From positions 5,952,001 to 6,016,000 of the forward strand of contig CM065182.1 of NCBI GenBank assembly GCA_033026295.1: a stretch of 64,000 bases of DNA, read 5' to 3'. Positions 11,392 to 23,674 of this stretch are shown here, in pieces (within the stretch, counting starts at the first letter, position 1; each line of letters opens with the position of its first letter). The stretch comes from Channa striata. Taxonomy: Eukaryota; Chordata; Actinopteri; Anabantiformes; Channidae. Under the pieces are notes generated by a model. It was not told the origin of the DNA. It saw nothing but the letters and a program-made list of their open reading frames with translations, and searched no databases. A program made the translations under genes and the position numbers.

Positions 11392-14300
11392 GCGTTTTCC
11401 AGCTAGAAGTAGAGAGATATTTTATATGTAGGGAAGTCGAAGGGAACTTTAATGCACTACGACTCAAACTAGGACCAAAAGCAGCAAGTTCATTGTCAGT
11501 GAAGGCGTCCTTTCATTGAGCCGCTGTCCAACGTTCTAACAACTGGGAGCGAGGCTCTTCCAATAACTAATAATGATAATCCACATTGATTTCGGTTGAT
11601 CGGTATCTTGGTTTTTTTTTTTTTTATCAGCCATGTGAACCAATCAGCAGCTTTGCCACTGCCAAACCTGTGCTGATTTTCAGAGCACTTGAGTCAGCAA
11701 GAGCAATCAATTAGACCTTCATCTACTTTTTAAACGCTTCCAGCTGTTTACTGGCAGAACAGCAAATAAAAAAGAGAGAGAAATAATATCTACCTCCTCT
11801 TGTTGTAAATAAAAAAGAGGCAAACACATGTATAAAGTAAACATTTGGAATCTGCAAGCAGCTCAGTGCAAATTAAGCCACTCAATCCCTGATTTGACAA
11901 ATACACATTATTATTAAAAAACCTGGAACAAACTAAAATGTTCTGGTCAGTTTTTACAACAAGGAGCTGTGAAATAGTATCATTTGTTTGGACAAGCATT
12001 TGTAAAGAATCGTCACACATCTGCAGTGGAAAACAAAAATCAGAGTTAATCTAAAATGACGGAAATAATACAACTATTTCTGCATACAAATGCGTCTGTT
12101 TAGTCTGAGCTTTAAAATATGCATTTCCCTGTCAGGCCAGACAATGATGTAGTAAAGCAGATTAACGTATAATAAGGCGCATTTCCTCCTACCTTCTACT
12201 CTTCTTCCTGATTGGCTGCTTCGAAACAAGCATTTAATTAGAATTATGCAAATTAGGTGCCAAGGATAGCTGCATTTCAGATGGTATTGTGCGGCTATAG
12301 TGGCACGTGAATATCCCTACAGTACATATGTTAATGTGTCCATTCCCCCCTAAAAAAAATTACCCCAGTGATTGAGTTTAAAAAAAGAACCTTTCATAAT
12401 GGCTGAATCTCTAATTTTGTGTTTCCGTTTCTACTCAGAGGCCGGCGTCAAAGCCGCCGCTAATTTACCGCTCGCTATGTGATTTGTCATAGCGAGATGT
12501 CAAAGCAATTACACATGGGTGTGATCATTAGTCTCCATCAGAGTTATGGGGTTGGACAGGGACACGCAAGCTAAGTGACTGTTTACTTGATTTCAGCGGG
12601 GCGGGGGGGGCTGGGGGGGGGCACGACGCTCAGCCTCGTAAATTACGTTAAAAGGACACATTTATAGTCGCAGCGACCTGCCTTTCGTGGGGGGCAACAG
12701 GCGTGGAATGACTGATTAAGACCCACAATGACCCCCGTTGGAATAGTGGTGTACAAGAAGCAGCTTATTAAGAGGACGGATTAGTGCAAAGCTCCTCGAA
12801 TCGTGGCGCACAATGAGAGGCCCGACTTTGAAACATTTCACACATGTGCATTTGAGTTATTGATCGGATGCTTAAATAGTCATTCAACAGATTATTCAGT
12901 GACTGAAAGCACTGGCCGCTCTTTATTGATGCTTGAAATCAGCTCGTGACACTGCGCATACACAACATGACACAGATTAGTGGGATTAACCCCGCCAGAG
13001 CGCGGCCTAAGTGTTAACGTCGGATGACACTTTAATTGTGGATTCAGCGCGGCAGCGGCAGCAGTCAGAGCAACCGTTTAAGCATACACTCCAACCTTTG
13101 TAATATGAATGATCCCTCTGAAATCCCTGTTGATGCAACCGCGGCCATGTGGTGTGTGAATCCATTAAAAATCAATCCTGACCTTTCTCCATTATTCATA
13201 ATCTGGCTGAACTCTGCAGTAAACCTTAGGAGGTCGTCAAGGCAACGCTCCAGCTCATGGATGAAGTGGATTCGTACTTTTATCTGCCAGAATCGACTGG
13301 CCTGACGCAATGTTATCAGCCGAATCTGTGCCAAAAGGAAGCAGACAGAGAAGGGAAAAGACGAGAAGAGAGGAGGGAAAGGCTTTTCTGGCTAATACGA
13401 GGTTCGGATGTCTCCCGGCACTGCAGCTTCTCCCGCCCACATCGCCAACCGGCCCGTTTTCTGTCAGCTGCAGTCGATGTAGTTGTTTTGTCATTTGCGT
13501 TCCAGTTTCTGTCAGGACTATCGGCCCTGACACAACCATCGTCCCATTTGCTGTGTGACACAGATAACAGACAGGTGTTTGTTTTTCTCGACGGCAGCAG
13601 GTAGACGCGCAGCATGCTGCTATAATTTGGATGGAGAACAGCGTGTCCTTAACGATTGGCTCCATCGGTAAAGACTCGTGGCAGGTGACGGTGCCCGCTG
13701 GGCTTTAATCCACCCGATCCATCCAGGGTAGATGGAAAGCCCAGGATTTTATTCTCATGGAAAACAACAACAAAGACCACGGCTGCATTTAAGCGCTGAT
13801 GCTGAAAATGCACATTACCAGTTCTGCTCATGTACAATTTGCACAGTAGTATCATATTACACAGATAGACTGCCAAGAAAAAATGAGGAAACACCTACAC
13901 ACTTTGGTATTCTATGACGCTTTGTGCGTTTTATCCAACGAAATGTTTGTAGAAACATCACACAAAAAAAAAAAAAATCACACTGTGCCCCTATGAAATG
14001 ATTTTAGAAATATGCTGACAGTATTAAAGGCACATATTAAAAGACTGATACCACTTAGTTTTTATGGTCAGGACCGGCTGCCAAGCAATGAGAGGAGACT
14101 CGACATATTACTGGTCCTCGCCAAGAAACAGTCCTGCACATGCAGTAACCTCCTTTTTTTAATTAAGTAGATTTTTTTTTGTAACCTTTTAGTTTTTAAC
14201 CACCAATAAACCAGTTATTTCACTTAGTTCTGGGGTTTATGCTGAGCTAAGTTAGCCACGAGTTTCTCAGGGTGTAGTCACGTGACTGGTATCAATCTGT

Positions 14301-14752
14301 TCTTGTCGATTTTCCCAAACGCTAACATTTACACAAAAGCTGTTGAAAATAACGTCATATTATACAAACCAAAGTATTGCGTAATCACATAACATCTACT
14401 GTATCTGACGTCCAAAACTGTAAAAACTTCCAATTTACTAACGTAAATATTCTAATGTAAAGACTGAAAACCAGCCAAACGTCTTGGAAGTTATTTAAAA
14501 TTTAACATTTTCAGACTTTGCCCCAGTGATCCTTTATAATCGAAAAGGCAAAAAGACCCCGTGACCCTAAACTCACGACCTAATGTCCAAATTAAAATTT
14601 AAACTATGTCGGAGCAAAACAACAGAGCAGCTGCGAATCATGGAGGACGACAAACAATCAAAGCAGATTATAAAAGATGCAGCAGCATCGTTCCTCTGTT
14701 CCCCAGCTTTATCATATCTGTCTGAAGATTAAACATCCACCTTTTGTTTATG

Positions 14753-14755
<3 letters not shown>

Positions 14756-14817
<62 letters not shown>
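14756..14817. repeat. (CA)31 microsatellite
   Basis: Perfect dinucleotide tract, among the longest in the window. Confidence 0.97.
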
Positions 14818-14818
<1 letters not shown>

Positions 14819-16862
14819 ACCTGCTTATTTTCTCTAATACTGACTCTCTCCTCCTACTGAATTGTGGGAGTCACAGCAATTGATTTATTCTCCGATATTT
14901 TCCGTGAAATACATTTCCCTTTAATCTTATTTAAGGCTGCAGGGGGCATCATTAGTTCAAAGGCACTTTCTTTAATGGAAATGCATTTTCACAGCCTATT
15001 TCACCAACATTCGACATATGATTTCTCTTCTTTTTTTAATGCTATGTTAAAATGCAACGCGCCACCCACACTCTCGCTGCTGGAACTTGACAGGCCATAT
15101 GGAGGTAGCAGACACCTCCTCGCATGCACTCGAGGAAAGGAGGAGAATATGCAAGTGTGTGTTTCGAAGGAGAGGAAGCGGGCGAGGGAGGGTGAGGTGA
15201 GGAATGCGAGAAAAAAAACGGGAAAAAAAAAAACGATGCTGATAAAAAAAACGAGAGAGTGACAGAGAGAGCAAAGTGAGAAATAAAGGAGGTGATGACA
15301 GGAACAATAAAGCAGCGAGTGAAAAGGCAGACGGGGAGCGAACGATAGAGATGCCGGGGCAGATGGAGAATCTGGTTCCCTCTCCTTTGGAAGCAGGTGG
15401 CTTAGACAGACAGAGAAGCAGGCAGGCGGGCAGCAAACACAATGGGATATCAGTTAACGGACCAATCAATACACCAATAAAGGAGGCATAAACACGTATT
15501 TTTCATTCATCTTCATGCCCCTCTGACACGTTCTAATAGCAGCATAAACGGAACAAAGTGCGTCAGCGTTTGGTGCATCATCTTCTGCTCTTTTGTCGTA
15601 CTCCACGCCCCAAATGCAGGACATGCCAAGCTACACGAGGAAGTATTAATATGAAACCAAAAGACTTCCAAAGCGAAACACATTTTATGTCGGCCACGAT
15701 AATCTCCAACGCCTTTAGGGAAGTTTGTTGATTAATGAAATTATTGGGCTTTGTGACAGGGCGAGCCTCCCCGAAAAAACACATTTACAAAGCTTAAAGG
15801 TCACATTGCAGGAAAAGCCATTACACAATATGTCCAGCACATTCAGCATCCAACAGCGAAGGACAACAAGCGCTGCCTTATATCATAACTGTGGGTCCTT
15901 ACGATTTTTAGAGTTGAGTCACTGCTACCAATATTATGACTGCACACCCACGACATAATGTGATTTTCATAAGCTGGTATTCAGACTGCGTCTGGTCACC
16001 TAAACAACTGGTGTCCGTCGACAAATGAGCTGTTTTAAGTGTCATTTAATCGTGGTAACACAATAAAAAGATTAAAGTATAACAGTGGAACAAAGTAGAA
16101 AATGACGGGATTTATATGTAGGTACATTTGAGTCGATAGCGAGCACCAACACAAGAACTAGATTGTTTCGATTCTATTATGATTTGCTGGACGTGAAGAT
16201 GTGACACTGGCACACACTGCTGGTCCAAACAGTAAGACTGCTGGACAATTTACCATTAAACAGTTTCCACCATTTCTAATCTCGGATGCCCTGACAGTAA
16301 AATGCATTCTTATGCTAAAACAAATTAGTTCACGGCTGATGTTTACTGGATAAATTGAGCAATTTTTGCTGAGGAGAAAAAAGACTGATGGACGGTCACT
16401 GGACACGTGGGCGGTCCACAAAAACAAAGGGTTGATCTGTCGTTAATGTAGATCTTCCTCTGCTGCAGCGGATGTCTGTTACAAATATTAAACATTTACA
16501 ATAATCTTGAACAACTGGATCTTAAGACTTAACATGAATTTATAAATATAAAATATTAGAAATCAGAGCTTCTTATCAGGCAACAAGCTGTTCTTATTTA
16601 GCCCAGAAAAATGGGAAATGATATGACAAATCCTAAAATCGTTTCCTTCATTCACTCAAGAAGCAACAAATCTACATATGCAGATAAAAATTCAACACTA
16701 GAGACAAAAACATCCCAGTGAAGTGTGGAGACAGGAAGCCTTCACGATTAATCACATGTCGAGGATCAGTGAGCGATGTGAAGATGTAAATGAAATATTC
16801 TCCTATCCTGTTGAGGCAGTTCTCAAATTTTGAAATTAATGAAGTGAATCGGATGACGCCTG

Positions 16863-17025
16863 TTGGTAACTAGACATGATAACTGAAAGGTCACAGGTTT
16901 GAGTTCTACATGTCCTTGAGCAAAGCATCAACCCCTTTAACCACCCTGTCACTGTACGTGGAATGTAAATGTGCAGGTGTGGATAAGGGAATTAGGCAAA
17001 TTCTGCCCCCGAAATAAATGGATTA
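16863..17025 (+). mobile_element. Decayed tRNA-derived SINE fragment
   Basis: AGGTCACAGGTTTGAGTTCT resembles a B-box region (GGTTTGAGTTC). It is followed by TGTCCTTGAGCAAAGCATCA, the conserved body motif (TGTCCTTGGGCAAG...) of a fish SINE family. Two related copies, in opposite orientation, lie near 50.1 and 53.1 kb. The A-box end is degraded. Confidence 0.55.
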
Positions 17026-18739
17026 CTGCATTAATGGTTCAAGGCAGCTTGGTGATATTTGAAAATGGAGCAGTTTGACGGCAGTGGTCCAGAACCGCGG
17101 AAGAGGTATTTAGGTCATTTATGTAAAGGTATCAGTACTACTGTAAAGCTCCGATTTCAATTATTAGAATATTAGACAAAATATTAACCAAACAGTTGGT
17201 TTTGTTAAAAATCTTTATATAATTTCCCCTGTTTGAGGATGGCAAAATAATTTAGTGTCTCTAATTAAAGCACTAAAAACCTGCAGTAATGTGAAAGGGG
17301 GCGAGAGGACACACACAGACTTCAGAAATAGATTTCATCTGAATGCAGAGTTTTTCACAAGCTTACTGCAATTTGAAGTACTACAGTAAATGAATGCAGT
17401 GTAGTGGCAGTATTAGCATAAGATGTGAACCTGAAAATAATGCTTAGGTGCAATATTTGAACAGATGCAAAATGTTCATGTTCAGGCAGGATGCCACATG
17501 CAAGAGAAAAGACGTTTTTTTTTCTACATCACTATTTTGAGGATCAGATGCAAGATGTATTTGACATATCGTCTTATTATTTACACCTATCCACCAACAT
17601 CTTGTGAATGCACAGAGGTAGAAATATGCTTACACATTTTAATTCATGGAGACCCACGTGCATCTTCTGGTTCTGCTTAATAAATGTGATCCATCTTGGA
17701 AATAAGCACACATGCACAAGCTTGATCAAAATGTAGATTTCAAAATAAGTTAAGATAAGACCATCATGATTTGAAGTTTCAGGTGGGAGTAGATGCATGT
17801 CAAGGAGAGACCCTGTCCAGGGATTTGGGCCCTTGAGGACCGGGTATCCGGTTCACACAAGCGCAGGTACAGTAGTACAACCACTCCACCGTTAAGATGC
17901 ATCTCAGGTGGGAACAAACAGCTGAAGTGGAAAAACCCTCTCAGACTCTGCTCTGATCTCAGGTTAGCTGAGGTCCGCACACAAGAGCATGTCGCCCTAA
18001 GAGCTCTGCAGGAAGTGAGCTCCAGAAACGACATACGCCAAATTAATCCAATTCAACAATGAACAGAACATGTGCTTAGTGGGTCCTTGTGCAGCGCCCA
18101 GGCTGTTCTTCTGTGTATGCGAGTGCATTTCATTACAGATCCACCATTTCATATCGAGGTCGCCCGGATACAAAAAAAGAAAACTACTTATTCAGTAAAG
18201 CCGCAGCACATGTGGGTGTGTATGATAGCAGCCTTTTATTACCAAACTCAATGATATTAAAGCTTCTCTGCCACAAACTGTAGCCACAAATACAGAAACA
18301 TCTAAATTCTGTCTGGTGTGAACAAATCCAGCGTCCCGCTTCCTCTCCGACTGTGCACATCCAGAGGCGGACGAGTTCGAAACACTTTGTACTCGAATGT
18401 CCTTTGCAGCTGCCTCAATAGAAGCACATAAGAGTTGCTGAATTTTCTTTTCTACAGAGTGAACAAAGTGAGAGCTCTGCATCCTACAGGTTGTGTGTTT
18501 GAATGAAAGACTTATAACAGGCAGAAACCGCCCATGGAAAGTGCAAACTCCTGTTGTATGCAGTTTACAGTCATCTCATTTTTCAATGTTCTGATTTTAA
18601 TAATCACAGCAATATTAGTCAAGTCGAGTAAAAAAAAAAAGGTTTCTAACGGAATCTTGAAGGATTTAAATTCAGAAATGTGCCGAAAAGTGTTTGTAAC
18701 TTGGCCTATTTTTGTGTGATCAGTGCAGACATGTAAATT

Positions 18740-18836
18740 AGACGTCATATATATATGACGTAAATATATATATATATTTATTATACGTATATATTATACG
18801 TTTATATATAAACGTATATATATATATATATAAAGA
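18740..18836. repeat. AT-rich palindrome cluster
   Basis: (AT)n DNA holds two perfect palindromes, ACGTCATATATATATGACGT (20 bp) and a 22-bp one reading ATACGTTTATA then TATAAACGTAT. Such DNA can extrude cruciforms. Confidence 0.9.
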
Positions 18837-19231
18837 CACACACACGTCCAATTTATCTTGGTTCTGAATCCAAAACTAGCAGGAAAAAAAACACCAAACC
18901 AAAAAAACAGGAAGTTCTGAAACAAAAAGAATTCACAACACTGTTCCCTGCTCCCACTGCAAAAAAATGAGTCTTTATTGTTTTATCACAAGAGCACAAA
19001 GACTCGAGCCTGAAGCTGGTCTTTCATCAGCTACAAGTGACGTCTAATTTACACAGGTGTGTGTGATGATTAAATACTTTCTAAAGTTGGAGTCGCAAAC
19101 AGCCTTTTGCACATATATCACGTGTTGTGGTTCCTGCTTTAGTGAACAACAGGCCTTTTACTTCCAAGAAAAATGATTCCGTCACTACATGAACCTGAAC
19201 AAAGAGCATTGGAAAACTAAAAGGTATTTTC

Positions 19232-19256
19232 TGTGTGTGTGTGTGTGTGTGTGTGT
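19232..19256. repeat. (TG)12 microsatellite
   Basis: Perfect dinucleotide tract within NSG2 intron 3. Confidence 0.95.
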
Positions 19257-19827
19257 AGACATGCTTAGGCCTCAAAAGCCCTTCTCCCACATGCACGGAG
19301 GATCCACGAGGAAACAGAGCTTATGCAGCGGGGGATAGATGCTAATTATGTTAATGCATCCCAATTAAACAGGGTCTCGGTGGGGACAAAACTTCAGAGG
19401 TTTTGTTGGAGTGTCGGAGCTCCGCCTGATTGGTTGGAGAACAGGGGAACGTGCCTTTGGGTGTAGACTCCAAATCCAGTGGCAGGCGGGTTTGAAACGG
19501 CATTCGGTGACAGAGACACAGACGTGAAGTGGATAAACATCACGCGTTGTGAATATGTTCTTAAACTAAGAGTTTGACACTTATTGAACTGAAGCGTCAC
19601 GCTCATAAAACACGTGAGCTGCAGGAAATGGCGCCAATCCCAACGCAGCCTCGATAACGCGAGCACGCGATTCGCACACACACACACTCACACGGATACT
19701 AATTATGAATCAGTGATCAGTCTCTGAGGAGACGCTAAACATCTGGTTTGGATTTGTTAATCAGCTCCTACTCTGCTAGATGAAGATGTTTCAAGAGAGG
19801 AGATATTATTAATGATAGGATCGACCT

Positions 19828-19830
<3 letters not shown>

Positions 19831-19888
<58 letters not shown>
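19831..19888. repeat. (CA)29 microsatellite
   Basis: Perfect dinucleotide tract, 130 bp from a GT tract of opposite polarity at 20022; together they could pair as a long imperfect hairpin. Confidence 0.97.
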
Positions 19889-19889
<1 letters not shown>

Positions 19890-20019
19890 CTCTACATAAC
19901 AGTTGTTTACATCACAAGACAAGGTTCATTACTCTAATGTCTCCCCAGCTCACAGTCTCCTGGGCGTCCTATGTTCCTGCATATGTTCACCATGTACCGT
20001 AGTTAGCTCTGTGCGTCGC

Positions 20020-20021
<2 letters not shown>

Positions 20022-20058
<37 letters not shown>
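20022..20058. repeat. (GT)18 microsatellite with CG-alternating flanks
   Basis: Flanked by GCGTCGCGC on one side and GCACGCGTGTG on the other, so the alternating purine-pyrimidine run is longer than the pure GT part and suits Z-DNA. Confidence 0.95.
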
Positions 20059-20059
<1 letters not shown>

Positions 20060-20311
20060 ACGCGTGTGTATGCCCATCAGCCAACTGGGTAATTTTTCTC
20101 TGAAAAGTACAACGTTTTCACTTTTAATTGATTTAACGTCACTATTTTTGGCACTGATCAGCTCTCGAGTGATCTAGTGATTAAAAACAACTTTATAATA
20201 AATAATTTTTACCTGCACAGTTTCTGTCTGTTGCACTGATACTGTGAGCGAACAGCTTTAAAGTTGACATTAGAGTGAGACTGTGACTCATTATCTCTCT
20301 GTCCTCCATGG

Positions 20312-20337
20312 TAGGGTTAGGGTTAGGGTTAGGGTTA
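20312..20337. repeat. Interstitial telomere-like repeat (TTAGGG)4
   Basis: TAGGGTTAGGGTTAGGGTTA continues with GGGTTA, giving four uninterrupted copies of the vertebrate telomere unit inside an intron. Confidence 0.95.
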
Positions 20338-20499
20338 AAGTTGCTTCATGATTCCCCACATTAAGTGGAGTTCTACTTCTTGGCTACACACACACAAACA
20401 CACACATTATCTCCATTGAATCAGTTTTATGATTTCTTTCCACACATTATTTCAATTAATTTTTTTTTCTCCTTTGTTAGTGGAAAGTCTGTTTTTGTA

Positions 20500-20640
20500 C
20501 ACACAAATTTGATCAATCTCTACTGTGCTTGAATATTTTCATTTTCTGCTCCTCCATATTCCTAAGCAAATATTGTACGTTTACTCCTCTACATTTACTA
20601 GGTAGCAATAATTAGACTTTTTTTCCTGGAATCTAATAAT
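20500..20640 (-). mobile_element. MITE-like repeat fragment ('TTACTCCTCTACATTTACT' family)
   Basis: CTTGAATATTTTCATTTTCT followed by AAATATTGTACGTTTACTCC and CTCTACATTTACT matches one strand of a very common non-autonomous fish DNA-transposon family that I recall. The copy is diverged. Related copies lie at 29.1-29.4 and 31.0-31.1 kb. Confidence 0.5.
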
Positions 20641-22850
20641 AAAACCAAACGTAGTGTCATCATAAGACTTTACTGATGCACGGTGTGAAATTCACAAGCT
20701 ACCCAGCAGCACTTAAAGGAAACTGATTAGTTTCAACACAAGCGCATAAAAGCTTGTTAGAATAAACTCTATTGTTACCAGCTGCAACATTAAAGTGATG
20801 AACACATTAATTTATTAAAATTAAAGCCTGACAATAATCACTGATGTGAAGTGAGCTATTCTGTATCGAGAGCAATTTTACCTTTGTTAGTTCTTTAAGC
20901 TAAAGCGTGTGAACTTAATAAACCCAAAATTTGACTACAGTAGTTTATATTTCTGAACCATAAAGATTCAATAAGTAAAAAAAAGAGGTTAAATACTGAT
21001 GCTTTACCTTGTCAACGTAAATGATAAAATATAGTATATCTATGTTAATTATATAAGTACAATTTATGTTGTCGAATAACATTTTTAACATTATATGATG
21101 CTCTTATCCAAAGTTTCAACATTTACATACAGCTGGATCGCCAACTTCAATCCAAACTTTAAAAATAGCAAACCTCGTGTTACAAAGATCGCTTGAGACA
21201 CAAGTGATCAGAGAAGAAATGTGGGAAATAATAAGTAAGACCGAGAAGGATTTTTGTACTTCGACATAGTAGATGAGATTTTGGAGAGGTGTCTAATTGA
21301 GCAGGGAGCGCGGCGAGTGGGGATTTGTCTGGGAGAGGAGAGCTTTAGGGGTAAAACACATGATGGGGAAAAGGCTCTAAGCTGCCGTGAACGTAAGTGG
21401 AACGTCACTCCACTCGTTTGCCATTTCACAGCCGGCTGAAGATGAGGAGCGTCGAACGTGTCAGTCAGTGCACAGTAACGTTCAGAGCAAGAGCTTTCCA
21501 ACGTAACAGAGCTTTTAATTAGAGATGAGGAGCCAAAGGCAGATGAATAATACAACAGAGAGACGAGTGACACTAATAATAAATAAAGGGGGTGAAAGCA
21601 CCACAGTCGCGGCTGCAAACGTAACACGACTAATGCGGAGAGGTGGATGGATCGCTGGGACAGATGTTGGAGCGAGAAGCGGCGAGTGAGACGTCTCGTC
21701 CGCAGTCTGTCTGTCTCCCGCTCGTTCCCGTGACTCAGCTTGTCCAAACAACGGCCGCAGAGTGAAGGACTCTGGACCACAAGGACTCGCTCGCTGTCAT
21801 ACTGCACGATTATCCGCGTTCAACACGGAAACGTCTCCATTTCTGTTGTGACCGAAGAAAACAGATCGACAATCGACAAGGGGACCTGCTTCCGCAGGAA
21901 ACGTGCCCGATTTTTCATTCCAGTAGCTGCAGTAGTTGATGAGAAACTACTTTAATATTTTAACACATGCCCTATCTTGCAACGTTGAGAAATCCTTTTA
22001 AAACCGCTGGATCAGCACCAGACATTAATTACTTTCTTCAGGCAATGGCCTAATTTCCTACCAAATTTTATTGGAATGCATTAAAAACTTTTAGAGATAT
22101 TCCACCAATGATCAAAACCTGAGACATAGATTAGCATTACAGTCACATACAGTTTCCAACCAACAGGAAACCCGCTTCAATAGTACTAATAAGTAAAAAT
22201 GGATATGATTATGTTTATATCCATGTGCCATGTAGGTCGTTTGTACAGCCCACAAAAACTGTGATTGTGGGCTGATGGGTCACACACGCAGCACTTTTTC
22301 ACAAGCGTGTTAAGCGCTCGTTACCTCATAGTTTTCAGTCATGTGGCTGAAACTCCCTAAAATATATGAATTCTCCTTTACAGGCAGCTACTTACATGAA
22401 ATCTTTGTTTAGGGGTCAATAATGTTGACATCTGGAAAATGAAGGGCCCGACATTCTCCATAGTCAAAAAATTGTGTTTGTGCTAAACAATCATCCAAGT
22501 TTGCTCGGTTATAATTCCGCATCTTTTATTTTTTAGGCCCTAAAATGAAACGGCTTTGAGTAGCTGCCTGCCTCCCCGCATGGAGGCGCTCCTTCAACAA
22601 ACAGCCCTGTGGGATCCCATAAACACATGTAAATGTTGAACGACTCTGGGCTTGGACTCGCTATCCAATAAACGGTCTCAGAAACTTGTTTTAGTCTTGG
22701 AAACCCCCGATAACTGAGTTATTAGGTCCAACAATAGAGTTGTCCTTGTCAGCACGGTCAATCTTAGATGGATTCTTCTTCCATAAACGCAGATTGGATT
22801 TTTCTTCCATTCAGGTGTTTCTCGTATATTGAATGGGTAAGAAAGATGAT

Positions 22851-22874
22851 TTGTGTGTGTGTGTGTGTGTGTGT
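22851..22874. repeat. (GT)12 microsatellite
   Basis: Perfect dinucleotide tract in NSG2 intron 3. Confidence 0.95.
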
Positions 22875-23643
22875 TTTCACTGCTGCTGAAATTGATAGGC
22901 AGACAGTGATTGAAGTCTGCTGTTCTTTGAGGTGCTGCGTGATATGGGGTCTCTAACAAGACGGAGAGCAGAAGAGAAGCCATCTGGACTGATAAATCAT
23001 CCCTAATGTCAGCCATGTCTGCTGTCTTACTGTCTGTCTTTGCGTCTCATGTGGCGGCCGACACGGAGGACCCTTATCTCAAACTAGAGTCGTCCTTGCG
23101 GCCTCCGAGACGCCAGACTGACCTAACTAGGACTGCGTTCACGGTTCAGCGGAGCATGCATGGCACCATCCAGCCGTACGCTGGTTTTGATTTACAAAGT
23201 GTTCAATTTTCAGCCTGTTAACGGCATTCTCCTTCTGTCTGTTTTACACTGATAAATGATTTTCTCATTCACACAAAAGCCAACGCAGCCATCATACCCA
23301 GCTGAGCTCCGAAATGACTGCAGACTAAAACGATTCATAATTTAACAATGACACTCAGCTACTCGACGTGTGTGTGCACGCGCCAAGGCTCAAGGATCTA
23401 GGAATCACATCTGGCTACTTCATTTTATCAGAAGCCAATTTGGAACAATAAGGTGTTTGTGAATATCTGCCAACAGGAGCTGGCATAACAAGATCTGTGA
23501 GCGTGTTTGTCTTCGAAGTGTTGTAAAATGCTTCCCAGCACTGAGTCTGATTAAAAGTGAGCATGCTGCCACTGATTGTTGGCTCGTGATGACATGATGG
23601 AGAGGAAGGGAAAAGAACAAGAGAGGAGGCAAAGCAGCAAACA

Positions 23644-23646
<3 letters not shown>

Positions 23647-23674
<28 letters not shown>
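23647..23674. repeat. (GT)14 microsatellite
   Basis: Perfect dinucleotide tract in a purine-rich stretch (23590-23735). Confidence 0.95.

Noticed and set aside
13036..13665. Cluster of overlapping ORFs on both strands
   Set aside because: Open frames on both strands reflect higher GC; no splice sites or protein similarity single out one frame. It could instead be regulatory DNA.
15047..15469. 140-codon minus-strand ORF rich in Leu and Ser
   Set aside because: Low-complexity translation of a purine-rich strand, no family features.
21208..21807. 199-codon ORF on the minus strand in NSG2 intron 3
   Set aside because: No domain, biased Ser/Leu/Arg composition and no splice context. With about 6,000 stop-to-stop frames in the window, one ORF of this length is expected by chance.
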